Shown here: positions 35,858 through 44,573 of the stretch, piece after piece
How the letters are laid out: each line of letters opens with the position of its first letter
Numbering within the stretch: position 1 is the stretch's first letter
Assembly (NCBI GenBank): GCA_025517425.1
Contig: JAOPJY010000001.1
Coordinates: 186,001-250,000, forward strand
Reading direction: 5' to 3'
DNA from: Halobacteria archaeon AArc-dxtr1
GTDB taxonomy: Archaea; Halobacteriota; Halobacteria; Halobacteriales; Natrialbaceae
Length of the DNA: 64,000 nucleotides
Notes under the pieces: model-generated
Databases searched by the model: none
Told to the model about the DNA's origin: nothing
Seen by the model: the letters and a program-made list of their open reading frames with translations, nothing else
Translations under genes and position numbers: made by a program

Positions 35858-37915
35858 TCACTCGGAGCCGTGCCGCTTGAACAGCGGCGCAGCGGCCCCG
35901 CCTTCGAGCGCTTCGGGCGGGAACTCGTCTACATCACTCGCGCTCGCGAGATATATCGCGCTGTTTATCAGCCCGATATGGCTGAATGCTTGCGGAAAGT
36001 TCCCGAGGAAGGTACCGTCGTCGGCGTGGATCATCTCCGAGAGCAGGCCGAGATCGGAGGTGTGCTCAAGCAGGGACTCGAAGATTTCGTTGGCCTCTTC
36101 GAGGCGTCCCGAGAGCACCAGCGCGTCGACCAGCCAGAACGAACAGAGGACGAACCCACCGGGCTCTCGCGGGCGGGCGGGACTGTTCCCGAACCGGAAG
36201 ACGAGCCCGTCGTCGGTCGTCAACTCCTCCATGATCGTATCGATCGTGTTCTGGACGCGCTCGTCGTCGGCCGGCAGGAAGTCGTAGAGCGGAATCAACA
36301 GCGCGGTCGCGTCGAGCGCGTCCTCGGCGCCGAAGAACTGGACGAAGCTCCCCTTCTCTTCGTTGTAGCCGCGCTCCTCGATCGTGTCCCGAATCGTCGA
36401 GCGCGTGGTCTCCCACCGATCGATCGGCGCGTCGCGCTCGTACTGGCCGGCGAGTCGAATCGCGCGGTCGAGCGCGACCCAGCAGAGTAGCTTGGCGTGG
36501 ACGAAGTGCTCGTGTAAGTCGCGAAACTCCCAGAGGCTCTTGTCCTGTTCGTCCCAGTGCTCGCAGACGTAATTCGCGAGCGCGCGGATCGACTCCCAGT
36601 CCCGATCGGTGAGGCCGTTTTCGTATCGAATGGTCTCGTAGATTCCCTGAATGATCGTACCATAGATGTCCAGTTGCTCCTGTTCGGCCGCGGCGTTGCC
36701 GATTCGGACGGGCGTCGAGTCGCGGTACCCCGAGAGGTGGTCGAGGAACTCCTCTCCGATCTCCGCCTCGCCGTGGAGACCGTACAGCGGCTGGATCTCC
36801 GCAGGCGTCTCGTGACCGATCTCCCGGAACCACTCGAAGTAGCTGTGGGCTTCCGCCGACTGGCCGACGCTGTGTAGCGCCTGGATGGTGAACTTCGCGT
36901 CTCGGATCCAGTTGTACCGGTAGTCCCAGTTGAGTTCTCCGCCGATCTCCTCGGGGAGGGAGGTCGTCGCGGCGGCCGGGATCGAGCCGGTCTCGTCGTG
37001 GATCAACAGCTTGAGCACGAGCGCAGAGCGCACTAAGACGTCGCTCCAGTCCTCCTCGTACTCGAAGAGATCCGCCGCCGACTCCTCGCAGCTGTCGAGC
37101 CACGCCCGCCAGTAGTCGACGGTATCCGCGAGTAGCTCCTCGTACTCGTCCGGACTTCCTGGCGCACCCTCGTACGCGCCGGCGGACGCTCCCCCAATTT
37201 CGTCGGCTCCCCGCTCGTCTGCCGTCCCGTACTGCAGTCGGAACCAGTAGGTCTCTCCCTCGTCGACGGTCACCGTCCCCGTCGCGACTTCGCCGTCGTC
37301 GATTTCGAGATCGGTCTCGAGATGAAGGGCGAGCGCGCTCCGGCCGTCGTCGTGGCCCAGTTCCGCTTCGCCGACCGTTTCTGATCCTCCTTCGTCGTCG
37401 GCGTCCGATCCATCTCGATCTGCCTCCGTCGCGACGATCACGCCCTCGTCCGGCTTGTCGAGGGTGGTCTCCGAGCGAGCGTAATCGAACCGTGGCTCGA
37501 AGACGACGTCCAGTTCGACGGCTCCCGAGACGCCCTCGACTTTGCGGTAGATCGCCTGCTGGAGGCGCTCGTTCGTCGATTCGCCGTTGTCGCCGTCGCG
37601 CTCTGAGATCTCGCGCTCTTCGTCGGCGCGGGTCGGCATGAAGTCCGTCACGACCACTGTCCCGTCGTCCGTCTCGAACGTCGTCTCTAAGACGTTCGTC
37701 CGGTCGACGTACTCGTGGCTCGACTCGAAGGGACCGCTGGGATGGATCGCGAACCGCCCCCCGTTCTCCGGATCGAGCATCGCCGCGAACACGCTTGGTG
37801 ACTCGAGGTGCGGAACGCACCACCAGTCGACCGAGCCGTTCTGCCCGACGAGCGCACAGCGGTTGTCGTTCCCGATAACACCGTAGCCGTCGATTGGAAG
37901 GAAGTCGTCGTCCAT
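35858..37915 (-). CDS. GH15 glucoamylase/trehalase-type glycoside hydrolase
   Basis: 685 residues from the ATG at 37915. N-terminal beta-sandwich with PIDGYGVIGNDNRCALVGQN and SVDWWCVPHLESPSVFAAML, then an (alpha/alpha)6 barrel: NWDYRYNWIRDAKFTIQAL, YGLHGEAEI (likely acid Glu) and RGYNEEKGSFVQFFG (second catalytic Glu), ending LGNFPQAFSHIGLINSAIYL. Cytoplasmic, no signal. Hydrolyses glucosidic bonds (starch, dextrin or trehalose). Long acidic insertions at about 190-260. Confidence 0.92.
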   Translation of the reverse strand: MDDDFLPIDGYGVIGNDNRCALVGQNGSVDWWCVPHLESPSVFAAMLDPENGGRFAIHPSGPFESSHEYVDRTNVLETTFETDDGTVVVTDFMPTRADEEREISERDGDNGESTNERLQQAIYRKVEGVSGAVELDVVFEPRFDYARSETTLDKPDEGVIVATEADRDGSDADDEGGSETVGEAELGHDDGRSALALHLETDLEIDDGEVATGTVTVDEGETYWFRLQYGTADERGADEIGGASAGAYEGAPGSPDEYEELLADTVDYWRAWLDSCEESAADLFEYEEDWSDVLVRSALVLKLLIHDETGSIPAAATTSLPEEIGGELNWDYRYNWIRDAKFTIQALHSVGQSAEAHSYFEWFREIGHETPAEIQPLYGLHGEAEIGEEFLDHLSGYRDSTPVRIGNAAAEQEQLDIYGTIIQGIYETIRYENGLTDRDWESIRALANYVCEHWDEQDKSLWEFRDLHEHFVHAKLLCWVALDRAIRLAGQYERDAPIDRWETTRSTIRDTIEERGYNEEKGSFVQFFGAEDALDATALLIPLYDFLPADDERVQNTIDTIMEELTTDDGLVFRFGNSPARPREPGGFVLCSFWLVDALVLSGRLEEANEIFESLLEHTSDLGLLSEMIHADDGTFLGNFPQAFSHIGLINSAIYLASASDVDEFPPEALEGGAAAPLFKRHGSE

Positions 37916-38176
37916 GAATTGAGTCGTCGAGGGGATCGCCGTCCGTGTAATCGAGGCACGTCGCGTGGTTCGCGTGCAGTGTCGGGAACTGCACCACGAG
38001 CCTCCGTTGACGGTCGGTTCGTTCCACGCGAATCGGCAAAAGCGTGGGTTATTGGGAGCCAAGACTGTCTGTTCTCGAAGACGATCTGTCTTCCTCTCTG
38101 ATGGGGACGAGCAACTCGCCTCGCCGATTCCCACGCTCCGGACGATTTTTGCCCCCGTCGCCCCCAGTTCGAGCCG

Positions 38177-39703
38177 ATGCTGACCAAGGACCTCCTGTGC
38201 GTCTCTCGGGCGGGTGGGAGCTATGCCCCCCAATTCGCTGGCCGGGAGCACCGACCGCTGGCAGCGCGGGCGATCGGGGTCTTTCAGGGTCACGTGGACG
38301 AGACGCGGGCCGCGCTCGAGGAGGCCAGGACCGACCTCGAACGCGGAGACGCCGATTTCAAGCTCGTTCGCGGTCTCGCCGCCCTGCTCGAGCGCGAGGC
38401 GACCTTCGAGACCGACGCGCCGGTCGACCCGGTCCGGGCTCGCCGGGCCGCCTTCGAAGCTGCCGAGGCCGTCGGCGTCGTCACCGCGGACGACCGGGCG
38501 ATGGCGCTCGTCCGCGCCGGCGAGTCCCTTGGGCTCTCGGCAGACGCCCTCGAGGAGGCGCTGTACGCCGACTTAGCGGAGCGTCAGGTGCTGACCGCGT
38601 TCGACTCGCGCTGGGATCCGGACGAGCTCGTCGCCCAGTACAACCTCTCGCTGGCCCAGACGGCACTGTTCGACGCGACGGAGGTGCGGGTGCGATCGAC
38701 CGATCCGAAGGCGCTCGTCTCGGCGGTCAAGCGCCTCCGGCTGATGTACGAGATTCGGAAGACGGGGGGAAGGGATGACGCCGAACTCCCCAGCGAGCGC
38801 GAGGTGATCGTCACCGGGCCGACGCGGCTCTTCCGATCGACCAGACGCTACGGCACCCGGTTCGCGCGGCTCCTCCGGACGGTCGCGGCCGCCGACCGAT
38901 GGCGCCTCGAGGCGACGATCGACGACCGCGGAACCGAGCGGACGATGACCCTCTCGGACGCGGATCCGGTGGCGGTTCCCGACACCGACCCCGTCGCCGA
39001 CGTCTCCTACGACAGCGGCGTCGAGGCCGACTTCGCCGGCCGGTTCGAGGCCCTCGACTTAGACTGGGAGCTAGTGCGCGAGCCCGAACCGCTCGCGACC
39101 GGAACGCGGGTGATGATCCCCGACTTCGCTTTCGAGTACCAGTACAGCGACTTTCGACTCTTCTTCGAAATTATGGGCTTCTGGACCCCACAGTACGTCA
39201 AGAAGAAACTCGAACAGCTCGACAAGCTCGAAGACGTCGACATGCTCGTCGCGGTCGACGAGAGCCTTGGCGTCGGCGAGGAGATCGCTGCCCGCGACCA
39301 CCGAGCGATCCCCTACTCGGGGTCAGTCCGGCTGAAGGACGTCGCCGCCGTCCTCCGGGAGTACGAGGCCGACCTCGTCGCCGAGAGCGCGGCGGCGCTG
39401 CCCGACGAACTCGTCCCCGAGGCTGACGCGATCGATCTCGCGACGCTCGCAGCCGAGCGCGGCGTCTCCGAGACGGCTCTCGAGGCGGTGGCGTTCCCCG
39501 CGCACGAGCGCGTCGGGCGCACCCTCGTCCGCCCTGCACTCCTCGACGAGCTGGCCGCCGAGATCGACGACGGGATGACGCTCGCCGAGGCCGAGCGCGT
39601 CCTCGACGACAGCGGAATCGACGACGCGAGCGCCGTCCTCTCTCGGCTGGGCTACCGCGTCGAGTGGGAGGGCCTTTCCGGGGGAACCGTCCGATCGCAG
39701 TAG
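38177..39703 (+). CDS. Bax1-type nuclease (DUF790), XPB partner
   Basis: 508 residues. Opens MLTKDLLCVSRAGGSYAPQF as in DUF790; the nuclease core is IPDFAFEYQYSDFRLFFEIM (D about 315) with GFWTPQYVKKKLEQLDKLED, a PD-(D/E)xK-like site. Bax1 binds XPB helicase and cleaves DNA in archaeal repair. Same strand as the XPB gene but separated by seven genes. Confidence 0.92.
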   Translation: MLTKDLLCVSRAGGSYAPQFAGREHRPLAARAIGVFQGHVDETRAALEEARTDLERGDADFKLVRGLAALLEREATFETDAPVDPVRARRAAFEAAEAVGVVTADDRAMALVRAGESLGLSADALEEALYADLAERQVLTAFDSRWDPDELVAQYNLSLAQTALFDATEVRVRSTDPKALVSAVKRLRLMYEIRKTGGRDDAELPSEREVIVTGPTRLFRSTRRYGTRFARLLRTVAAADRWRLEATIDDRGTERTMTLSDADPVAVPDTDPVADVSYDSGVEADFAGRFEALDLDWELVREPEPLATGTRVMIPDFAFEYQYSDFRLFFEIMGFWTPQYVKKKLEQLDKLEDVDMLVAVDESLGVGEEIAARDHRAIPYSGSVRLKDVAAVLREYEADLVAESAAALPDELVPEADAIDLATLAAERGVSETALEAVAFPAHERVGRTLVRPALLDELAAEIDDGMTLAEAERVLDDSGIDDASAVLSRLGYRVEWEGLSGGTVRSQ

Positions 39704-39771
39704 CGGGAAACGCAGAGTCGACGGGAGACGGCGGAAACGAAGGCCGAGATGTCGGGGGTGGATCGTCGGTC

Positions 39772-40110
39772 CTAGCCGCCCTCGAAATAGTGGTCGTAGT
39801 GTGCGACACAGCCCGGATTGAACGCGACGCCACAGGACGGACACGCGTGGTCGCAGGCGAGGTACGCCGTCGACGTAAGCGTCGTGCCACAGCTGCCACA
39901 GAGTACGGCGGGTTCGTCGAACCGGTCGCGGGGCCACGGTTCGGCTTCGTGGTCGGCAACAGCCTCGTGGCACGCGTGACAGGGGAAAAACGCCTCACAG
40001 CAGCCAAACCGAAGGGCGATCACGTCGCGCTCGCCGTCGTAGTGCGCACACCGGGTTTCGGGGCCAACCTGGACCCCGCGGACCTCGTAGCCGCCGACGA
40101 GACGATCCAT
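39772..40110 (-). CDS. CHY-type zinc finger protein
   Basis: 112 residues from ATG 40110 (40167 also possible). Cysteine/histidine rich: TRCAHYDGERDVIALRFGCC, FFPCHACHEAVADHEAEPW, AVLCGSCGTTLTSTAYL and CPSCGVAFNPGC. These are the spaced C/H pairs of the CHY zinc finger, which holds three metals and mediates protein contacts. Next gene on this strand ends 58 bp upstream. Confidence 0.9.
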   Translation of the reverse strand: MDRLVGGYEVRGVQVGPETRCAHYDGERDVIALRFGCCEAFFPCHACHEAVADHEAEPWPRDRFDEPAVLCGSCGTTLTSTAYLACDHACPSCGVAFNPGCVAHYDHYFEGG

Positions 40111-40168
40111 ACTGGGGTGTGTGAGCCGGATTGCTTCAGTAGCTCGGATCGTTCCAGTCCCCCGCATC

Positions 40169-40885
40169 TCAGTAGCCCGGTAGCACCGGGAGCACGCCCG
40201 CCAGGAGCAACGCCCCACTCACGACGAGCGGGATCGCATCGATTCGCCGAAACTGCAGGGCTGGCAACGTCGGATTCCACGAGAGACAGCGCGTCTGTAG
40301 TGCCAGGGCGAGTCGGTCCCCACGCTGGAAGGCGCGTGTGAGCCCCGTCGTGGCAACCGGACGCATCCGTTCACGGATCGGCTGCTGGTCGCCCAGGCGC
40401 GCCGTCATCGCGTCGCGGATGGCAAACAGGTCACGACGCAATACGGGCAGAAACCGACAGACGAGCCCGACGCCCAGGCTGAGTACGCGACCGACGCGGC
40501 CGGGAACGAGCCGTGCGACTGCCGCCTGAGACTCGCGAACGGCGGTCGTCCTGAGGTACACACCGCTGACGACCAACACGAGGAGGACGCGATAGCTCGA
40601 GAGCAGCGGATCCACTGCATCCGACAGGCGTATCCAGGGCGAGCCGAACGTGAACGCGCCGATCAACGGCGCTGCGAGGAGAAACGGGAACACGAACCGG
40701 TTGGACCGAAGCACCCCCCTCGGCGAGACCCGTGCAGCGAAAACGACGAGGCCGGTAATCACTGTGAGGACGGCGAGTGCGCGCGGATTCGTGTGTGCAA
40801 ACGCTGCCGCAGCGAAGCCAATCTGGCCCAGCAGCTTCGTCCGCGGATCGAGTTGGTGCAGTATCGTCCGGCCAGGCCTGTACAT
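40169..40885 (-). CDS. bioN: ECF transporter T component (EcfT/BioN)
   Basis: 238 residues, five or six membrane helices. RTILHQLDPRTKLLGQIGF is the conserved opening; coupling motifs in the helices that dock onto the ATPases are TARLGD and LQTRCLSW rather than the usual A-R-G. In ECF transporters this protein couples the S component BioY to ATPases. It follows bioY after 70 bp, but no ATPase gene is between or beside them. Confidence 0.85.
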   Translation of the reverse strand: MYRPGRTILHQLDPRTKLLGQIGFAAAAFAHTNPRALAVLTVITGLVVFAARVSPRGVLRSNRFVFPFLLAAPLIGAFTFGSPWIRLSDAVDPLLSSYRVLLVLVVSGVYLRTTAVRESQAAVARLVPGRVGRVLSLGVGLVCRFLPVLRRDLFAIRDAMTARLGDQQPIRERMRPVATTGLTRAFQRGDRLALALQTRCLSWNPTLPALQFRRIDAIPLVVSGALLLAGVLPVLPGY

Positions 40886-40955
40886 GCCGCTCAGGAGTCA
40901 TCGTCTACGTGGCCGGATCGGCTCTGGCTGCTGATCGATCGACGATCTACCCCTG
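40886..40955 (-). other. Site of the missing ECF ATPase gene
   Basis: Between the bioY stop and the ecfT start a frame runs on as DRRSISSQSRSGHVDDDS and stops (TGA at 40891-40893) just 5 bases before the ecfT ATG. This looks like the tail of a coding sequence placed as an ECF ATPase gene would be. Confidence 0.3.
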
Positions 40956-41540
40956 TCATGCGGGGATGGCCAGATCGTCGCTGCGAATGATGCCGATGGC
41001 AGCAAGGATTTTGACCGCCTCGGCGGGGATGAACACGATTCCACCGGTTACGAACGCTTCCGCCGGTCCGAGTCCGAGAACGATCATCATTCCGGCGATG
41101 CCGCCGGCGTAGATGACGACGGTCCCAGCGATCATGGCGCCGACGAGCACCGGAAGGTTTGCCCTGCGATACTCGCGAACCTCGAGACCTCTGTGGACGA
41201 GCACTCCGATGACGAACGCAGCGAAGGGGTACGAGAGCAGGTAGCCGCCGGTCGGCCCGAGTAGCGCGCCGAACCCGGCTGTCCTGCCGGCAAACACCGG
41301 GACACCGACCGCGCCCGCGAGCAGATAGAGGACCATCGCACCGGCACCCCACACCGGGCCGAGCAATATTCCAGCGAGGAAGACACCGAGCACCTGCAGC
41401 GTGACCGGCGCTGGCGACAGCGGATACGGGAACGAGACGAACGCGAACGCACCCATGAGCGCGGCAAACAGCGCCATTCGCGTGATGTTTACGATGCGAT
41501 CCGGCTGGATTACGTCGACCGATTCGGTCCGCGTTTCCAT
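40956..41540 (-). CDS. bioY: Biotin transporter S component BioY
   Basis: 194 residues, six helices. Family hallmark PLSPAPVTLQVLGVFLAG, LLGPVWGAGAMVLYLLAGAV, GVPVFAGRTAGFGALLGPTG and YLLSYPFAAFVIG. BioY binds biotin and, with EcfT and two ATPases, imports it. The ATG at 41540 lies 13 bases from a BirA-type operator and has an AT-rich box about 25-32 nt upstream, so it is probably leaderless. Divergent from a nitrilase gene. Confidence 0.95.
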   Translation of the reverse strand: METRTESVDVIQPDRIVNITRMALFAALMGAFAFVSFPYPLSPAPVTLQVLGVFLAGILLGPVWGAGAMVLYLLAGAVGVPVFAGRTAGFGALLGPTGGYLLSYPFAAFVIGVLVHRGLEVREYRRANLPVLVGAMIAGTVVIYAGGIAGMMIVLGLGPAEAFVTGGIVFIPAEAVKILAAIGIIRSDDLAIPA

Positions 41541-41553
41541 ACTGGGACGATTC

Positions 41554-41583
41554 CGTAAACCCGTAAAATCTATTCGGTTTACG
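41554..41583. promoter_or_regulatory. BirA-type biotin operator in a bidirectional promoter
   Basis: CGTAAACC (41554-41561), 14 bases, GGTTTACG (41576-41583): a perfect 8-bp inverted repeat. The known bacterial and archaeal BirA box is TTGTAAACC-N14/15-GGTTTACAA; the core GTAAACC-N14-GGTTTAC matches exactly. The spacer holds an AT-rich TAAAATCTAT (41564-41573), 25-34 nt from the nitrilase ATG and about the same from the bioY ATG, so both start sites would be covered. Confidence 0.85.
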
Positions 41584-41597
41584 AAACTCTCTCACGT

Positions 41598-42365
41598 ATG
41601 GAACCGACTGTGGCGGTGTGCCAGCTGGAACTCACCGATCTGGCGACCGAGGCCAATCTCACACGCGTCCGGAAGTGCGTCGACTCCCTCGAGGACGACG
41701 TCGACCTCGCGGTGTTTCCCGAGTACACGCTCACTGGCTTCGTCGCCGACGAACCGCTCGAAACCACCGCACTCGCCCGAGAGAGTGCACCCATCAACAG
41801 CCTCCGATCGATCGCCGACCACCGGAATCTGGCGCTCGTCGTCGGCTTCGTTGAGGCCGCTGGCGACGAGTTCTACAACGCGACTGCGTACATCGGCCCG
41901 GATGGCGAACTGACTGTCTACAGAAAACGTCATCTCTGGGGAACTGAACGGAGCGTGCTTACTCCCGGCAGCGACCTGGTCACCGTCGAGACGCCGATCG
42001 GAACGGCCGGGTTGTTGACGTGCTACGATCTCAACTTCGTCGCCGACAGCGCGTCGCTCGCGTGCGAGGACGTTACGGCGCTGGTGGTCGTCGGGGCGTG
42101 GCCTGCTGCCTACAGCGAAAACTGGCGTCTCCTGCTTCGCGCTCGCGCACTCGATGGCGTTCGGTGGGCGATCGGGGCGAACCGAACGGGAACGAGCGAG
42201 ACGGGTGACTCTCGCTCGAAGCGATACGGTGGCCGGTCGCTGATCGCCCGCCCCGACGGCGGAATCCACCACGCGCTCGATCGACAGGAACGGACGTTCA
42301 TCACCGATCTCGATCCCACGATTCTCACCGCACAGCGCGAACTCACCGGCGTGTTTGACGAGTGA
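41598..42365 (+). CDS. Nitrilase-superfamily amidase, candidate biotin-amide hydrolase
   Basis: 255 residues. Catalytic triad E42 (FPEYTL), K110 (VYRKRHLWG) and C142 (LLTCYDLNF). Single domain, cytoplasmic, no signal. The family hydrolyses C-N bonds of amides or nitriles; biotinidase belongs to it. It is divergent from bioY and shares the BirA-type operator, so release of biotin from biotinylated peptides or amides is a reasonable hypothesis. Ordinary omega-amidase or C-N hydrolase activity is the alternative. Confidence 0.88.
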   Translation: MEPTVAVCQLELTDLATEANLTRVRKCVDSLEDDVDLAVFPEYTLTGFVADEPLETTALARESAPINSLRSIADHRNLALVVGFVEAAGDEFYNATAYIGPDGELTVYRKRHLWGTERSVLTPGSDLVTVETPIGTAGLLTCYDLNFVADSASLACEDVTALVVVGAWPAAYSENWRLLLRARALDGVRWAIGANRTGTSETGDSRSKRYGGRSLIARPDGGIHHALDRQERTFITDLDPTILTAQRELTGVFDE

Positions 42366-42468
42366 CCTGGTTGTGGGTCAGATAGCTGCTTGCGGCCAGC
42401 GCCGTCTAGCCCAAAAACGGTTGCAGATGAGCGTACGAACTTTATCCTCGGCCGTTGATCGTTCACCG

Positions 42469-43077
42469 ATGGTTGACGAACACGAGTTCGACGTTCGGGT
42501 GCCCCGCGAGGACGTGGCGGCCGCGCTCCGCCAGCTGGCAGCGGGCGTCGTCGACGGGCGAGTCCGACTGACAGCCGACGAGGGCGACGTGGAGGTAGCG
42601 ATCCCCGAGGAGATCGGGTTGGAAGTCGAGTTCGAGGGCGACGACGACGAGCAGGAACTCGAGATCGAGTTGGAGTGGCCGACCGCGATCGTCGAGGAGC
42701 AAGACGCTGCCGACTCCGACGAGGCGCTCGCGGTGGACGACTCGGTAGAGGGGGCTGTCGAGGACGCTGCACCCCCAACGGACGACGAACACGCACAGTC
42801 GGCGGATGCCGACGACGCGACGGGGAACGCCGCCCTCGGCGATCCGGATGAGCCGGCGGTCGTCGCCCCACCGGAGAAGGCGCCGGCGCCCGCCGCCCGG
42901 TTCGAGGTGTTCCGGGACCGTGCCGGCGAGTGGCGCTGGCGCCTGGTCCACCGAAACGGGAACATCATCGCCACCAGCGGCGAGGGGTACACCCGCGAGC
43001 GCGGTGCCCGAAACGGACTCCGGAGCGTGATGCGCAACGCGCCGCTGGCGGAGATCGTCGACGCGCCGGACACCTGA
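42469..43077 (+). CDS. amphi-Trp domain / DUF1508-like fusion protein
   Basis: 202 residues from the ATG at 42469. Residues about 1-75 form an amphi-Trp domain (EFDVRVPREDVAAALRQLAA; LEVEFEGDDDEQELEIELEW); an acidic linker of about 65 residues with many Asp/Ala follows; residues about 148-198 resemble DUF1508/YegP (RFEVFRDRAGEWRWRLVHRN; NIIATSGEGYTRERGARNG). Both modules are small and of unknown role; this pairing is uncommon in bacteria. Confidence 0.88.
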   Translation: MVDEHEFDVRVPREDVAAALRQLAAGVVDGRVRLTADEGDVEVAIPEEIGLEVEFEGDDDEQELEIELEWPTAIVEEQDAADSDEALAVDDSVEGAVEDAAPPTDDEHAQSADADDATGNAALGDPDEPAVVAPPEKAPAPAARFEVFRDRAGEWRWRLVHRNGNIIATSGEGYTRERGARNGLRSVMRNAPLAEIVDAPDT

Positions 43078-43143
43078 GGGAGTCCCGCCGTTCGACCTGC
43101 AGTCGCCCGCAGCTTTTCAGGCTCGCCGCCGTACCCAACACCC

Positions 43144-43779
43144 ATGCGCGTACTCGTCGCGGGAGCGCACGGCGGAGTCGGACAGCACGTCACACGGATC
43201 GCCGCCGAGGGCGGTCACGCAGTCGACGGGATGATCCGCGACGACTCGCAGGCGTCCCGGATCGAGGAGCTCGGCGGAGAGCCGGTGGTCGCGGATCTGA
43301 CTGAGGAGGTCGACCACGCAGTTCGCGGCCAGGATGCGATCGTCTTCGCCGCCGGCTCCGGCGGGGAGGACGTCTGGGGCGTCGACCGCGACGGCGCGAT
43401 CCGGTTGATGGAACAGGCCGAAGAGCACGGCGTCGACCGGTTCGTCATGCTGAGTTCGATCAACGCAGACACGCCGGAGGAAAGCCCCGAGGCGCTCCAG
43501 GAGTACCTGCAGGCGAAAGCCGAGGCCGACGAACACCTCCGAAAGACCGACCTGACGTACACGATCGTCCGGCCGACCACCCTCTCCGACGAGCCCGGGA
43601 CAGGACAGATCGCGACCGCTGCCGACCTCGATCGAGGCGACGAGGTGCCGCGGGAGGACGTTGCCGCGGCGCTGGTCACCGCCCTCGAGATCGAGGCGAC
43701 CCACGGGACGTCGTTCGACCTGACTGCTGGAAACGAGCCGATCGAGGAGGCGCTCGAGGATCCGTTGACCGGGGGCTGA
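43144..43779 (+). CDS. NAD(P)-binding SDR-like oxidoreductase
   Basis: 211 residues, a Rossmann fold of the atypical SDR type. RVLVAGAHGGVGQHVTRIAA is the dinucleotide-binding start (GxxGxxG), DAIVFAAGSGG a strand end, and VMLSSINADTPEE with YLQAKAEADEHLRKTDLTY replaces the YxxxK site of the classical family. Similar to ycf39/NmrA-type proteins; substrate unknown. Monocistronic. Confidence 0.93.
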   Translation: MRVLVAGAHGGVGQHVTRIAAEGGHAVDGMIRDDSQASRIEELGGEPVVADLTEEVDHAVRGQDAIVFAAGSGGEDVWGVDRDGAIRLMEQAEEHGVDRFVMLSSINADTPEESPEALQEYLQAKAEADEHLRKTDLTYTIVRPTTLSDEPGTGQIATAADLDRGDEVPREDVAAALVTALEIEATHGTSFDLTAGNEPIEEALEDPLTGG

Positions 43780-43861
43780 CGGCCGTGATCTCGTGAACTG
43801 CCGCTCACTACAGTTGCGAACTGACCAATAGGTATAATCAGAATTTGCACTTGGAGTAGAG

Positions 43862-43867
43862 TTTTAA
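43862..43867 (+). promoter_or_regulatory. TATA box of lipoprotein gene
   Basis: TTTTAA, 26-31 nt upstream of the ATG at 43893 and so in the position of a leaderless archaeal promoter. The surrounding DNA is AT-rich. Confidence 0.6.
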
Positions 43868-43892
43868 CCAACTTCAGGAATGTTCCTAGCCT

Positions 43893-44573
43893 ATGGATCG
43901 AAGAGACCTCCTCACGATAGGGTGCGCTGGCGCGGCTTTTAGCATCAGTGGGTGTATTGATCAGATAGAAGACGAGCTACGTGAGGACGAGTTCGCGAAC
44001 GAAGTCGAAGCGACGCAAGTTGACTACGAGTCGGACGCCGAGCAACTCGAGTTCGAAGAGCGATCATTTGGCTACTGCACCCCTGGTCAGATGGTCGTTC
44101 CGGGCGGGATCTGCTCGGACGATCCGGTCCCCCTCACTCGAACGGAATCAAGCGATGACTTCGCCCGCCCCTCCATTCGAGTGTACGGGATTGTGTTTAA
44201 TTCTCAGGAAGATGTCGAGCAACTTATTGATGGGCAGCGGTTCGATGAGGGCCGGGCTGAGGAGGATGACATAGACGGCGACGACATTGAGTTCGTGGAC
44301 GAGACTGACTTCACCGACGAATCGCTTCTGGTGATCCAAGCCGAGTTCCCGACTACGGCCTCTCTCTCGATTGACTTCGTCGGAGTGAGTGACGATACTA
44401 CAACATATGTCACGACTCACTCAACGATGGCGTACGGAGAGGAAGTGACCTACGAGCGGCGGCTGCTTCGGATCACGCGGCCGTCACTTCCCGAGACCAT
44501 TGTTGTCGGCCAAAGCCTCAGGCCCGAAGATGAAGACCAACCGGGCCACACAATCTATACGAACGAGGAATAA
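43893..44573 (+). CDS. Tat-type lipoprotein, function unknown
   Basis: 226 residues. DRRDLLTIGCAGAAFSISGC is a signal with twin arginines and a lipobox (C21). The mature part is acidic; CTPGQMVVPGGICSDDPVPL suggests a disulfide pair, and beta-like segments follow. The DNA and codon use are AT-richer than the neighbours (for example GTATTGATCAG and TTTAATTC), a sign of recent transfer. Not recognised. Confidence 0.85.
   Translation: MDRRDLLTIGCAGAAFSISGCIDQIEDELREDEFANEVEATQVDYESDAEQLEFEERSFGYCTPGQMVVPGGICSDDPVPLTRTESSDDFARPSIRVYGIVFNSQEDVEQLIDGQRFDEGRAEEDDIDGDDIEFVDETDFTDESLLVIQAEFPTTASLSIDFVGVSDDTTTYVTTHSTMAYGEEVTYERRLLRITRPSLPETIVVGQSLRPEDEDQPGHTIYTNEE

Noticed and set aside
36066-38039. 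657-codon frame inside and before the GH15 gene
   Set aside because: Arg/Asp-rich shadow in another frame of the GH15 gene.
37916-38293. N-terminal extension of the GH15 protein
   Set aside because: The extension overlaps the bax1 start and promoter; the family opening PIDGYGVIGN lies directly after ATG 37915.
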